From Catellatospora tritici (GTDB lineage: Bacteria > Actinomycetota > Actinomycetes > Mycobacteriales > Micromonosporaceae): a DNA stretch of 64,000 nucleotides. The position numbers and the translations under genes are program-made. The notes below the pieces were generated by a model, which was given only the letters and a program-made list of their open reading frames with translations, searched no databases and was not told the origin of the DNA. The first letter of the stretch is position 1, and each line of letters opens with the position of its first letter. Below are positions 37,335-46,235 of the stretch, in pieces. The stretch lies in NCBI RefSeq assembly GCF_019083965.1, contig NZ_JAHRCY010000021.1, positions 1 through 64,000 of the forward strand, read 5' to 3'.

Positions 37335-38333
37335 GTGAAGAAGTTCATCAACCATCCCGACGCGGTCGTCCGGGAGGCCCTGGTCGGCCTGGCCGCCGCC
37401 CACCCCGACCTGCGTGTCGACCTCGACGCGCCGTACGTGACCCGCGCCGAGGCTCCGCGGGCGGGCAAGGTCGGGCTGGTCTCGGGAGGCGGTTCGGGGC
37501 ACGAGCCGATGCACGCCGGTTTCGTCGGCCTGGGCATGCTGGACGCGGCCTGTCCGGGCGAGGTGTTCACGTCGCCGGTGCCCGACCAGATCCTGGCCGC
37601 GAGCAAGGCCGTCGACGGCGGCGCGGGCGTGGTCCACATCGTGAAGAACTACACCGGCGACGTGATGAACTTCCAGCTCGCCGCCGACCTGCTCGGCGAC
37701 GACGGGATCGACGTGCAGACGGTGCTGGTCAACGACGACGTGGCGGTGGAGGACTCGACCTGGACCGCCGGGCGGCGCGGCACGGGCGCCACGATGCTGG
37801 TGGAGAAGATCGCCGGAGCGCTGGCAGAGACCGGGGCGGACGCGGCGGCGGTGGCGGCGATGGGCACGCGGGTGAACGAGGCAAGCGGTTCGTTCGCGGT
37901 GGCGCTGACGGCGTGTACGACCCCGGCGGCGGGGCGGCCGGGGTTCGAGCTGCCCGAGGACGAGATGGAGGTCGGGGTCGGCATCCACGGCGAGCCGGGG
38001 CGGCGGCGGGAGAAGCTGCTCCCGGCCCGGGACATCGCGGCCATGTCGCTGGAGGCGATCATGGCGGCCAAGCCGGTGGCCTCCGACGAGGACGTGATCG
38101 TGCTGATGAACGGCCTGGGCGGCACCCCGCTGATCGAGCTGTACCTGCTCTACGGCGAGGTCGCGGGGATGCTGGAGGCGGCCGGGGTGCGCATCGCGCG
38201 CAACCTGGTCGGCAACTACGTGACCAGCCTGGACATGGCGGGCATGTCGCTGACGGTGTGTCGGGCCGATGCCGAGATGCTGCGGCTGTGGGACGCGCCG
38301 GTGCGCACCCCGGCGCTGCGGTGGGGGGCCTGA
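37335..38333 (+). CDS. dhaK: Dihydroxyacetone kinase subunit DhaK
   Basis: A 332-residue DhaK: LVSGGGSGHEPMHAGFVG, VKNYTGDVMNF, and the His that forms a hemiaminal with dihydroxyacetone in GVGIHGEPG (near residue 218). It phosphorylates dihydroxyacetone to dihydroxyacetone phosphate using ADP permanently bound to DhaL and recharged by DhaM. The start is GTG 37335, with AAGGGAG seven bases upstream; the next gene overlaps by TGATG. It occupies the first position in a dhaK-dhaL-EI operon. Confidence 0.96.
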   Translation: MKKFINHPDAVVREALVGLAAAHPDLRVDLDAPYVTRAEAPRAGKVGLVSGGGSGHEPMHAGFVGLGMLDAACPGEVFTSPVPDQILAASKAVDGGAGVVHIVKNYTGDVMNFQLAADLLGDDGIDVQTVLVNDDVAVEDSTWTAGRRGTGATMLVEKIAGALAETGADAAAVAAMGTRVNEASGSFAVALTACTTPAAGRPGFELPEDEMEVGVGIHGEPGRRREKLLPARDIAAMSLEAIMAAKPVASDEDVIVLMNGLGGTPLIELYLLYGEVAGMLEAAGVRIARNLVGNYVTSLDMAGMSLTVCRADAEMLRLWDAPVRTPALRWGA

Positions 38334-38983
38334 TGGACGCCTCCCAGGCCAGAGCCTGGATGTACGCGGTCGCCGACTCGATCGCCGCCCAAGCCGACCA
38401 CCTGACCCAGCTAGACGCGGCGATCGGCGACTCCGACCACGGAGTGAACATGAACCGGGGCTTCACCGCGGTGCGGGCCGCGCTGGACGGGGCGCCCGCC
38501 GATGGGGTGCGCGGGGTGTTCACGCTGGCCGGATCGACGCTGGTGTCGCGGGTCGGCGGGGCGTCCGGGCCGCTGTTCGGCAGCGCGCTGCGAGCGCTGG
38601 GCAAGGCGCTGCCGGAGGAGGGCGACGCCGACACCGCCGCGCTCGCGGCGGGGCTGCGGGCCGGGCTCGAGGCGGTGTGCAAGCTGGGTGGGGCGGTGCT
38701 GGGCGACAAGACCATCGTGGACGCGTACACCCCGGCGGTGGACGCGTTCGAACAGGCCGCCCAGGCGCACTCCGGTGACCGCGACGGCGGCCTGGCGGCG
38801 GCCGCACGGGCCGCCGCCGACGCGGCCCACCAGGGCATGCGTGACACCACCCCGTTGCAGGCGCGCCGCGGCCGCGCCTCCTACCTCGGCGAGCGCAGCG
38901 TGGGGCACCAGGACCCGGGGGCCACCTCCACCTGGTTGATCTTCCAGGCGCTGGCCGAGACCGTCACCGCGCGACGTTCATGA
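38333..38983 (+). CDS. dhaL: Dihydroxyacetone kinase subunit DhaL
   Basis: 216 residues, the ADP/Mg2+-binding partner of DhaK. The Asp cluster is visible as LDAAIGDSDHGVNMNRGF, and the nucleotide-binding glycines as GGASGPLFGSAL. The end, GRASYLGERSVGHQDPGATST, is the conserved lid. It carries the nucleotide that is phosphorylated by DhaM, so it acts as a fixed coenzyme carrier rather than a free kinase. It overlaps dhaK (TGATG) and the EI-like gene (ATGA). Confidence 0.96.
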   Translation: MDASQARAWMYAVADSIAAQADHLTQLDAAIGDSDHGVNMNRGFTAVRAALDGAPADGVRGVFTLAGSTLVSRVGGASGPLFGSALRALGKALPEEGDADTAALAAGLRAGLEAVCKLGGAVLGDKTIVDAYTPAVDAFEQAAQAHSGDRDGGLAAAARAAADAAHQGMRDTTPLQARRGRASYLGERSVGHQDPGATSTWLIFQALAETVTARRS

Positions 38984-40593
38984 CCGGCCCCGACACCGTC
39001 TACCACGGCACGCCCGGCGCGGCGGGGGTGGCGATGGGTCGGCTGCACCTGCTCGCGCCGGAGTCTCCCGGCATCGGCGTGCTGGCCGCGGCCGGGCCGG
39101 AGCGCCTGCGGGCGGCGTTCGACGCGGTCGCGGCGGGACTGCGCGCCCGGTCGGCGGCCATCCGGGCGGATGCGGTCTCGGACGTGGACGCCGACCGGGT
39201 CGACCAGGCGGCGGAGATCCTGGAGGCGACGGCGCTGATCGCCGAGGACCCCGACCTGCGGGCGGCCGCGATGGCCGAGTGCGCGGCGGGGGAGCGGGCC
39301 GACCGGGCCGTGGTCGAGGCGGCGGCGCGCTACGCCGAGCTGCTGGCGGGGTTGGACGACCCGACGCTGGCGGCCCGCGCGGCCGACGTGCGGCTGGTCG
39401 GGCAGCGAGTGGTTGAGGAACTGCGCGGCGGGGTACGTCCCGTCCCGGTCGGCCCGGTGCTGCTGGCCGCCACCGAACTGGGCGCCGACGACCTGCTGGA
39501 CCCGCAGGCGACCGTGCTGGGCGGGGTGTCGGCGCGTGGCGGACCGAACGCCCACGTCGCGATCGTGGCGCGGGCGCTGGGCGTGCCGTTGGTCTTCGGC
39601 GTCGACCTGCCCGCCGCCGAGGACGGCGCCGAGGCGGTGCTGGACGGCGCCGCCGGTGTCCTGACCGTACGCCCCGACGCGGCCACCCGCGCCGCCGCCG
39701 ACACGGCCGTGGCCACGGCCCAGCAGCGCCGCCAGTGGCTGGCCGAGCACCGGGACCGGCCCGCCGTCACCACCGACGGGCAGCCGGTCACGCTGCTGGT
39801 CAACGTCTCCACTGCCGCCGACGTCGAGGCGGGGCTGGCGGCGGGCGCGGCCGGGGCGGGGCTGATCCGCACCGAGCTGCCGTTCCTGCAGGCGGCCCGC
39901 TGGCCGACCCGGGCCGAGCACGTGGCGACGCTGCGGCCGGTGCTGGCGGCGTTGGCGGGGCGGACCGCGACGGTGCGGGTGCTGGACTTCGCGCCGGACA
40001 AGCTGCCGCCGTTCCTGGCCGCCGCGGCCACGGCACACCGGGGGCTGCAGCTGCTGCTGGCCCACCCGACCGCGTTCGCCGACCAGTTGGCGGCGATCCT
40101 GGACACCGGTGCCGACACCCGACTGCGGATCATGGTGCCGATGGTGGCGTCGGCCGATGAGCTGAACCGGTGCCGCGAGCTGCTGCACGAGGTGTCGCGC
40201 GAGCACGGCACGGGCGTGCCGCCGCTGGGCGCGATGATCGAGCTGCCCGAGGCGGTGGCCGAGGTCGACGCGATCGCGGCGGCCGCGGACTTCCTGTCCA
40301 TCGGCAGCAACGACCTGACCGCCGCGCTGCTGGGCCTGGACCGGCGCGACCCGGCGCTGACCCCGGCCCGCGCCGCCGACCCGCCGGTGCTGGCCGCGAT
40401 CGCGCGGGTGGCGGCGGCCGGGGCGCGGCTGGGCCGGGACGTGTCGGTGTGCGGGGACGCGGCAGGCGACCCGGCGGTGATTCCGGCGCTGCTCGCGGCC
40501 GGGTGCCGGATCCTGTCGGTGGCACCGACGGCGCTGGACGAGGTGCGGGCGGTGGTTCGGGACACGACGCTGGTGCCGTCCGATCACGGCTGA
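38980..40593 (+). CDS. ptsI: PTS enzyme I homologue (phosphoenolpyruvate-protein phosphotransferase)
   Basis: 537 residues, slightly shorter than the usual 570. The phosphohistidine segment is GGPNAHVAIVARALGVPLVFG (canonical EI has GGxTSHxAI), with His near residue 190. PEP-binding elements are GLIRTELPFL, EL(P)EAVAEVD, IGSNDLTAAL and the Cys segment SVCGDAAGDPAV. It takes phosphate from PEP and passes it to HPr. Because it is translationally coupled to dhaL (ATGA) and no sugar EII genes lie nearby, it is probably dedicated to the dihydroxyacetone chain. The altered NAH motif and short length suggest a diverged, specialised EI. Confidence 0.92.
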   Translation: MTGPDTVYHGTPGAAGVAMGRLHLLAPESPGIGVLAAAGPERLRAAFDAVAAGLRARSAAIRADAVSDVDADRVDQAAEILEATALIAEDPDLRAAAMAECAAGERADRAVVEAAARYAELLAGLDDPTLAARAADVRLVGQRVVEELRGGVRPVPVGPVLLAATELGADDLLDPQATVLGGVSARGGPNAHVAIVARALGVPLVFGVDLPAAEDGAEAVLDGAAGVLTVRPDAATRAAADTAVATAQQRRQWLAEHRDRPAVTTDGQPVTLLVNVSTAADVEAGLAAGAAGAGLIRTELPFLQAARWPTRAEHVATLRPVLAALAGRTATVRVLDFAPDKLPPFLAAAATAHRGLQLLLAHPTAFADQLAAILDTGADTRLRIMVPMVASADELNRCRELLHEVSREHGTGVPPLGAMIELPEAVAEVDAIAAAADFLSIGSNDLTAALLGLDRRDPALTPARAADPPVLAAIARVAAAGARLGRDVSVCGDAAGDPAVIPALLAAGCRILSVAPTALDEVRAVVRDTTLVPSDHG

Positions 40594-40716
40594 GCGGATA
40601 TTCGCCCCATTTGGGGCTGATCAGCTTGCCGCGCGCCATACCCGGCAGCGACCGAATCAGACCGATCTAGTGTTGATTCTGGTCACGCCGATCGCGTGAA
40701 TCCGGAAGAGATCACC

Positions 40717-41658
40717 ATGGACGCGGTGGTCAGCGGCGAAACCGACGCCGCGACGGCAGTATCTGCGCCGCCCGGCTCGTCGCCTCGCTCGCCAACACCC
40801 GCGAAGGGGGCGGGAACAGCCATGGCGGAAACGAAGACGAGTTGCATCTGGCGCGAGATGAGCGCGGAGTTCGCCGGGACCCTGGTCCTGATTCTGTTCG
40901 GCGTCGGGGTCGTGGCTCAGGTCGTCGTCGGCGGGCTCGGTGACCACGACAGCATCACCTGGGCGTGGGGACTGGGCGTGACGTTGGGCGTGTACACCGC
41001 CGCCCGCATCAGCGGCGCGCACCTCAACCCGGCGGTGACCCTGGCGCTGGCGACGTTCAAAGGGTTCCCCTGGCGCAAGGTCGTGCCGTACTGGGTCGCG
41101 CAGTTCCTGGGAGCCTTCGTCGCGGCGCTGATCGTACGGTGGAACTACAGCGAGGTGCTCAACAAGGCCGATCCTGATCACACCATCAAGACGCAGGGCG
41201 TCTTCTCCACCCTGCCCGGCAACGGCGCGCTGCCCATCGGCACCTGGGGCGCCTTCCGCGACCAGATCATCGGCACGGCGATCCTGCTGTTCCTGATCCT
41301 GGCGCTGACCGACGTGCTCAACCTGCCGCCGCTGTCGAACCTGGCTCCGCTGATCATCGGCCTGCTCGTGGTCGCGATCGGCATGGCCTGGGGCACCGCG
41401 GCCGGATACGCCATCAACCCGGCCCGTGACCTGGGCCCGAGGTTCGCCTCCTGGCTGACGGGTTACGACACCGCCTGGAAGGACCAGTATGGGAATCTTT
41501 ATTTCTGGGTGCCGATCCTGGGTCCGTTCATCGGCGGACTGCTGGGTGCCTGGCTGTACAAGCTCCTGATCGGGCGGCATCTGACGCCCGAGACGGTGGC
41601 GGAGGCGACTCCTACTGGAACGATCGCGGTGGACGCCGAAGGCGACCCCGAGAAGTGA
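40717..41658 (+). CDS. glpF: Glycerol facilitator (aquaglyceroporin)
   Basis: A six-helix MIP channel with both NPA boxes: SGAHLNPAVTLAL and GYAINPARDLGPR; the Asp after the second NPAR marks the glycerol-conducting branch. It mediates facilitated entry of glycerol. The start is uncertain: ATG 40717 has GGAAGAG eight bases upstream, GTG 40696 is seven codons earlier, and ATG 40822 (MAETKTSCIW) gives a length closer to standard GlpF. First gene of glpF-glpK-glpD, separated from glpK by 37 bases. A short hairpin GCCCCA-TT-TGGGGC (40604-40617) sits after the upstream EI gene. Confidence 0.93.
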   Translation: MDAVVSGETDAATAVSAPPGSSPRSPTPAKGAGTAMAETKTSCIWREMSAEFAGTLVLILFGVGVVAQVVVGGLGDHDSITWAWGLGVTLGVYTAARISGAHLNPAVTLALATFKGFPWRKVVPYWVAQFLGAFVAALIVRWNYSEVLNKADPDHTIKTQGVFSTLPGNGALPIGTWGAFRDQIIGTAILLFLILALTDVLNLPPLSNLAPLIIGLLVVAIGMAWGTAAGYAINPARDLGPRFASWLTGYDTAWKDQYGNLYFWVPILGPFIGGLLGAWLYKLLIGRHLTPETVAEATPTGTIAVDAEGDPEK

Positions 41659-41695
41659 ACGACCGGCCCGGACCGTTGTGGAGAGGACTCGCGAG

Positions 41696-43213
41696 ATGGC
41701 TGACTTCGTCGGTGCGATCGACCAGGGCACGACCAGCACCCGATTCATGATCTTTGACCACGGGGGCAACGAGGTCGGCAAGCACCAGCTCGAACACAAG
41801 CAGTACCTGCCGCAGGCGGGCTGGGTCGAGCACAACCCGGTCGAGATCTGGGAGCGCACCAGCGCGGTGGTCAAGACGGCCATGGCGCAGCAGAAGCTGC
41901 AGGCCTCCGACCTGGCCGCGCTGGGCATCACCAACCAGCGGGAGACCACCGTGGTGTGGAACCGCAAGACCGGGCGGCCGTTCTACAACGCGATCGTCTG
42001 GCAGGACACCCGCACCGACCGCATCGCCGCCGCGCTGGACCGCGACGGCCGCGGCGACGTGATCAGACGCAAGGCCGGGCTGCCGCCGGCGACGTACTTC
42101 TCCGGCGGCAAGATCCAATGGATCCTCGAGAACGTCGGCGGCGTACGCGAAGCAGCCGAGAGCGGCGACGCCCTGTTCGGCAACACCGACACCTGGGTGC
42201 TCTGGAACCTCACCGGCGGCGTCGAGGGCGGCGTGCACATCACCGACGTCACCAACGCCAGCCGCACCATGCTGATGAACCTGGAGACCCTGGACTGGGA
42301 CGACGAACTGCTCGGCTTCTTCGGCATACCCAGGCAGATGCTGCCGCAGATCCGCCCGTCGTCGGACCCCACGCTCTACGGCAAGACCAGGACCAACGGG
42401 CCCATCGGCGGCGAGGTGGCGCTGCCCGCCTCGCTCGGCGACCAGCAGGCCGCCACCGTCGGGCAGGTGTGCTTCAGCCCCGGCGAAGCCAAGAACACCT
42501 ACGGTACGGGCAACTTCATGCTGCTCAACACCGGCACCGAGCTGGTCCGCTCCAAGAGCGGCCTGCTCACCACGGTCTGTTACCAGTTCGGCGACCAGCC
42601 CGCCGTGTACGCGCTGGAAGGGTCCATCGCCGTCACCGGCTCGGCCATCCAGTGGCTGCGCGACCAGCTCGGCATCATCAGCGGCGCCGCGCAGAGCGAG
42701 GCCCTGGCCCGACAGGTCGACGACAACGGCGGCATCTACTTCGTGCCCGCCTTCTCCGGCCTGTTCGCGCCCTACTGGCGCTCCGACGCCCGCGGCGCGA
42801 TCGTGGGGCTGTCCCGGTTCAACACCAACGCCCACCTGGCCCGCGCCGCGCTGGAGGCGATCTGCTACCAGTCGCGCGACGTCGTCGAGGCGATGGAGAA
42901 GGACTCCGGGGTCAAGCTCGACTTCCTCAAGGTCGACGGCGGGATCACCGCGAACAAGCTGTGCATGCAGCTGCAGGCTGACATTCTGGGGGTGCCGGTC
43001 AGCAAGCCGGTGGTCGCCGAGACGACCGCGCTCGGCGCCGCGTACGCGGCCGGGCTCGCCGTCGGGTTCTGGGAGTCCACCGACCAGCTGCGCCAGCACT
43101 GGCACGAGGACCAGCGCTGGGACCCGACGTGGACCGAGCAGCAGCGCGCCGACGGCTACAAGGGCTGGAAGAAGGCGGTGGAGCGGACGCTGAACTGGGT
43201 CGAGGTCGAGTGA
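41696..43213 (+). CDS. glpK: Glycerol kinase
   Basis: 505 residues from ATG 41696, the standard length. FGGY-kinase signatures: AIDQGTTSTRFMIFD at the N-terminus (phosphate 1), ITNQRETTVVW, NAIVWQDTRT with the substrate contacts, GTGNFMLLNTG and DGGITANKLCMQLQAD near the C-terminus. It traps entering glycerol as sn-glycerol 3-phosphate using ATP. Middle gene of the glp operon: 37 bases after glpF and 42 before glpD. Followed by a GGGGAGG Shine-Dalgarno for glpD. Confidence 0.97.
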   Translation: MADFVGAIDQGTTSTRFMIFDHGGNEVGKHQLEHKQYLPQAGWVEHNPVEIWERTSAVVKTAMAQQKLQASDLAALGITNQRETTVVWNRKTGRPFYNAIVWQDTRTDRIAAALDRDGRGDVIRRKAGLPPATYFSGGKIQWILENVGGVREAAESGDALFGNTDTWVLWNLTGGVEGGVHITDVTNASRTMLMNLETLDWDDELLGFFGIPRQMLPQIRPSSDPTLYGKTRTNGPIGGEVALPASLGDQQAATVGQVCFSPGEAKNTYGTGNFMLLNTGTELVRSKSGLLTTVCYQFGDQPAVYALEGSIAVTGSAIQWLRDQLGIISGAAQSEALARQVDDNGGIYFVPAFSGLFAPYWRSDARGAIVGLSRFNTNAHLARAALEAICYQSRDVVEAMEKDSGVKLDFLKVDGGITANKLCMQLQADILGVPVSKPVVAETTALGAAYAAGLAVGFWESTDQLRQHWHEDQRWDPTWTEQQRADGYKGWKKAVERTLNWVEVE

Positions 43214-43255
43214 CAGCCCGGTAGGGGACACACAGCACAGCGGGGAGGGCCTGCC

Positions 43256-44956
43256 GTGGAGGCTGTAGCCATGTCCGCCCAGGCGCGCCGCCAGGCGCTG
43301 GCCGACATGTCGGCCCGGGAACTGGACATCCTGGTCATCGGCGGGGGAGTTGTGGGCGCGGGGGCCGCGCTGGACGCGGTCACCCGGGGCCTGGCGACGG
43401 GGCTCGTCGAGGCGCGGGATTGGGCGTCGGGGACGTCGAGCCGGTCCAGCAAACTCATCCACGGCGGCCTGCGATATCTGGAGATGCTCGACTTCAGGCT
43501 GGTCGCGGAAGCGCTGAAGGAACGGGCGCTGCTGCTGACGCGGATCTGCCCGCACCTGGTGAAGCCGGTCAAGTTCCTGTATCCGCTGACGCACCGGGTG
43601 TGGGAGCGGCCGTATGTCGGGGCGGGCGTCACGCTGTACGACACCATGGGTTTGACCACCGGCAGCGGGCGCGGGGTGCCGCATCACAAGCACCTGTCGC
43701 ATCGGCGGGCGCTGCGGGAGGCGCCCTGCCTGAAGAAGGCTTCGCTGGTCGGGGCGGTGCAGTACTGGGACGGGCAGGTCGACGACGCTCGGCACACGAT
43801 GACCGTGGTGCGGACGGCCGCCTCCTACGGGGCGCACGTGGCCAATCGAGCGAAGGTGATCGAGTTCCTGCGGGAGGGGGAGCGGGTCGTGGGCGCGCGG
43901 GTGCGCGACCAGCTCACCGATGAGGTGTACGACATCCGGGCGCAGCAGATCATCAACGCGACCGGGGTGTGGACCGACGAGACGCAGCGGATGGCCGACA
44001 CCCGGGGGCAGTTCCACGTGCGGGCGTCGAAGGGAATTCATCTGCTGGTGCCTCGGGACCGAATCCAGTCGCGGACCGGGCTGATCCTGCGGACGGAGAA
44101 GAGCGTTCTGTTCGTCATACCGTGGGGAAGGCACTGGATCATCGGGACGACGGACACGGACTGGCATCTCGACCTCGCCCACCCGGCGGCTACCGCCGGT
44201 GATATCCGGTACCTGCTCGCGCACGTCAACTCCGTGCTGGTCACCAAGCTGACGCAGGAGGACGTGGAAGGGGTGTACGCCGGGCTGCGGCCGCTGCTCG
44301 CGGGGGAGTCGGAGGAGACGAGCAAGCTGTCCCGGGAGCATCTGGTGGGGCACCCCGTGCCGGGTCTGGTCGTCGTGGCTGGTGGGAAGTACACGACGTA
44401 TCGGATCATGGGGAAGGACGCCGTCGACGAGGCGGTGCGCGGGCTGGACCTGAAGGTGCCGGAGTCGATCACCCATGAGGTGCCGCTGGTGGGGGCGGAC
44501 GGGTATCGCGGGTTGTGGAACCGGCGGCATCTGCTGGCGCAGGAGTCCGGGCTGCATGTGGTGCGGATCCAGCACCTGCTGAACCGGTACGGGTCGATGG
44601 TTCATGAGTTGCTGGCATTGATCGCGGAGAATCCGGAGCTGGCGGAGCCGTTGCCGGGGGCCGATGACTATCTGGCGGTTGAGGCGGTCTACGCGGCGTC
44701 GCATGAGGGCGCGTTGCATGTGGACGATGTGCTGGCTCGGCGTACGCGGGCGTCCATTGAGACGTGGTCGCGGGGAGTGCAGGCGTCGGAGGTGGTGGCG
44801 CGGCTGATGGGCGGCGTGCTCGGGTGGTCGCCGGACGAGATCGCCGAGGAGATCGAGGTGTACGAGCGGCGGGTCGAGGCAGAGCGGCAGTCGCAGCAGG
44901 AGCCGGACGACGAGTCGGCGGACAAGGTACGGCTCGCCGCCCCCGACCTGGGCTGA
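43256..44956 (+). CDS. glpD: FAD-dependent glycerol-3-phosphate dehydrogenase
   Basis: 566 residues. The FAD Rossmann motif is VIGGGVVGAGAALDAVTRG near residue 28, followed by WASGTSSRSSKLIHGGLRYL, the GlpD signature, and later ASKGIHLLVPRDRI and GGKYTTYRIMGKDAVD. It oxidises glycerol 3-phosphate to dihydroxyacetone phosphate, passing electrons to the quinone pool at the membrane; this is the same product the DhaKLM chain makes. GTG 43256 is used, with GGGGAGG nine bases upstream; ATG 43271 is possible. Its last ~155 bases are represented, with an 87-bp internal deletion, in the fragment at 46021. A weak GGCTGAA/TTCAGCC stem (44951-44976) follows. Confidence 0.97.
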   Translation: MEAVAMSAQARRQALADMSARELDILVIGGGVVGAGAALDAVTRGLATGLVEARDWASGTSSRSSKLIHGGLRYLEMLDFRLVAEALKERALLLTRICPHLVKPVKFLYPLTHRVWERPYVGAGVTLYDTMGLTTGSGRGVPHHKHLSHRRALREAPCLKKASLVGAVQYWDGQVDDARHTMTVVRTAASYGAHVANRAKVIEFLREGERVVGARVRDQLTDEVYDIRAQQIINATGVWTDETQRMADTRGQFHVRASKGIHLLVPRDRIQSRTGLILRTEKSVLFVIPWGRHWIIGTTDTDWHLDLAHPAATAGDIRYLLAHVNSVLVTKLTQEDVEGVYAGLRPLLAGESEETSKLSREHLVGHPVPGLVVVAGGKYTTYRIMGKDAVDEAVRGLDLKVPESITHEVPLVGADGYRGLWNRRHLLAQESGLHVVRIQHLLNRYGSMVHELLALIAENPELAEPLPGADDYLAVEAVYAASHEGALHVDDVLARRTRASIETWSRGVQASEVVARLMGGVLGWSPDEIAEEIEVYERRVEAERQSQQEPDDESADKVRLAAPDLG

Positions 44957-45004
44957 ACCTGACGACAGTTTCAGCCTGGTCGTCGCCACACCTTGAACGC
45001 GTTG

Positions 45005-45739
45005 TCAGACCGCTCGAACTTCGGCGAGCCGCCTGACCGCGTACGCGTCGTCCCAGCAGACGGCGGCCTCCCACGCGGCCGACGCTTGCGCGGCGATGTC
45101 GTACGCGCCGTCGTCGAGGCCGGCGGCGTTGTCGGGCAGCACGAGGTCGAGGTCGGGGACGTCGACGTGCGCCTCGTCCCAGTCGATCAGCGCGACCTGA
45201 TTCGCGGTCATGCGGACGTTGCCAGGGTTGTTGGGGTTGCCGTGGACGACGCATGTCAGACGGCCGGTGAGCCGCGTCCACGCTGCCCGGCATCTGGCAA
45301 CGCTCTCCGGGGGCATCGCACCGAGGTCGATCTTCGTGCCGGTCTCGGCGTGCAGGAGGTCGGTCGACGATCGCCAGCCTGGACGCTGCGGCCAGCCCCG
45401 CGTCAACCGATGCAGCTCGCGCAGCGTGTCGGCCACGCGACGCCAGTCGGCCTGCGTCTCGGGTGGTCCGCCCTCCATGTAGGTCATTACCACCAGACCG
45501 TCGGCGAACAGCCGTCCGTCCGTGGTCGGGATCGGCACCGGCACGGTCATACCTTCACCGTCGAGATATCGGAGAAGCTCGGTCTCCCACGCGAGATCAG
45601 CATCGCTCCTGGTGCCGAGACGACCGACCGCGAGGTGCCCGTTGACCCGCACGCTCCACACGTCGTTGGCGACGCCGCCAGTGAGCCGTTCGATGCGAGC
45701 GGTGTCTTCACCCCACTGCGCAAGTGCCTCCCACCCCAT
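45005..45739 (-). CDS. APH/choline-kinase-fold protein with catalytic Asp replaced by Asn
   Basis: 244 residues from ATG 45739, with AGGA eight bases upstream on the minus strand; the longer frame adds an unrelated leader. The fold is the aminoglycoside phosphotransferase type: RLTGGVANDVWSVRVNG for the nucleotide loop, YMEGGPPETQADW as the hinge, then VVHGNPNNPGNVRM and ALIDWDEAHVDVPDLDL. The catalytic loop of the family is HGDxxxxN; here Asp is Asn (codon AAC), a one-base change from GAC. The metal-binding DWDE is intact. The protein may be inactive as a kinase or act as a binding protein. Sequencing error is a simple alternative. Confidence 0.88.
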   Translation of the reverse strand: MGWEALAQWGEDTARIERLTGGVANDVWSVRVNGHLAVGRLGTRSDADLAWETELLRYLDGEGMTVPVPIPTTDGRLFADGLVVMTYMEGGPPETQADWRRVADTLRELHRLTRGWPQRPGWRSSTDLLHAETGTKIDLGAMPPESVARCRAAWTRLTGRLTCVVHGNPNNPGNVRMTANQVALIDWDEAHVDVPDLDLVLPDNAAGLDDGAYDIAAQASAAWEAAVCWDDAYAVRRLAEVRAV

Positions 45740-45845
45740 TCGCCACATCCTACGCGGTTCCGAACACCACTGTTCTCGGCGGATGCGGACACCCGCCAGG
45801 CGAAACCAGGCAACCATCGACGGACCGGGATGCGTCCTGATGGGC

Positions 45846-46085
45846 ATGTCGGTATCGCCCGCGCCCGCGCCATCCGCCGAGTTCGACGCGTTCGTGCGGG
45901 CCAGGACGGCCCCGTTGCTGCGAGCCGCCTACTTCCTCACCGGTGACCAGCACCTGGCCGAAGACCTGGTCCAGTCCGCCCTGGCCCGCACCCACCGCGC
46001 CTGGGAAAACCTGCACGCCGCGGCTGATGAGCGGGGTGCTCGGGTGGTCGGCGGACAGGGTACGGCTCGCAGCCCCAGGCCTTGA
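45846..46085 (+). pseudogene. Truncated SigE-type ECF sigma factor fused to a glpD 3' scrap
   Basis: A 79-codon frame starting MSVSPAPAPSAEFDAFVRAR. It then reads LLRAAYFLTGDQHLAEDLVQSALARTHRAWENL, which is sigma region 2 of SigE-like ECF factors (usual length about 170 residues). Region 2 breaks off near codon 58. From 46021 the DNA switches to a copy of glpD: 46021-46050 matches 44801-44830 with two mismatches, then 46048-46075 matches 44914-44941 with two, followed by a stop. The intervening 87 bp of glpD are absent. Region 4, needed for -35 recognition, is missing, so this cannot be a working sigma factor. Confidence 0.8.
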
Positions 46086-46101
46086 ATACTGAAAATGCGC
46101 C

Positions 46102-46132
46102 GATGACCGCCGATTGAGGGTTGACGGTCATC
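46102..46132 (-). terminator. Hairpin after the RCC1 gene
   Basis: GATGACCG (46102-46109) pairs with CGGTCATC (46125-46132), 104 bases past the leftward RCC1 stop and just after the sigma/glpD remnant. A modest candidate. Confidence 0.4.
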
Positions 46133-46235
46133 AGCTCACTTTATGGATCTTGACTCTCGACGTGAACCATCGGCTGTCCGACCCGGGTTGATGCGTGACG
46201 TGACGGTCTCCGCGCCACGCCGGTCGGGACAGCTA

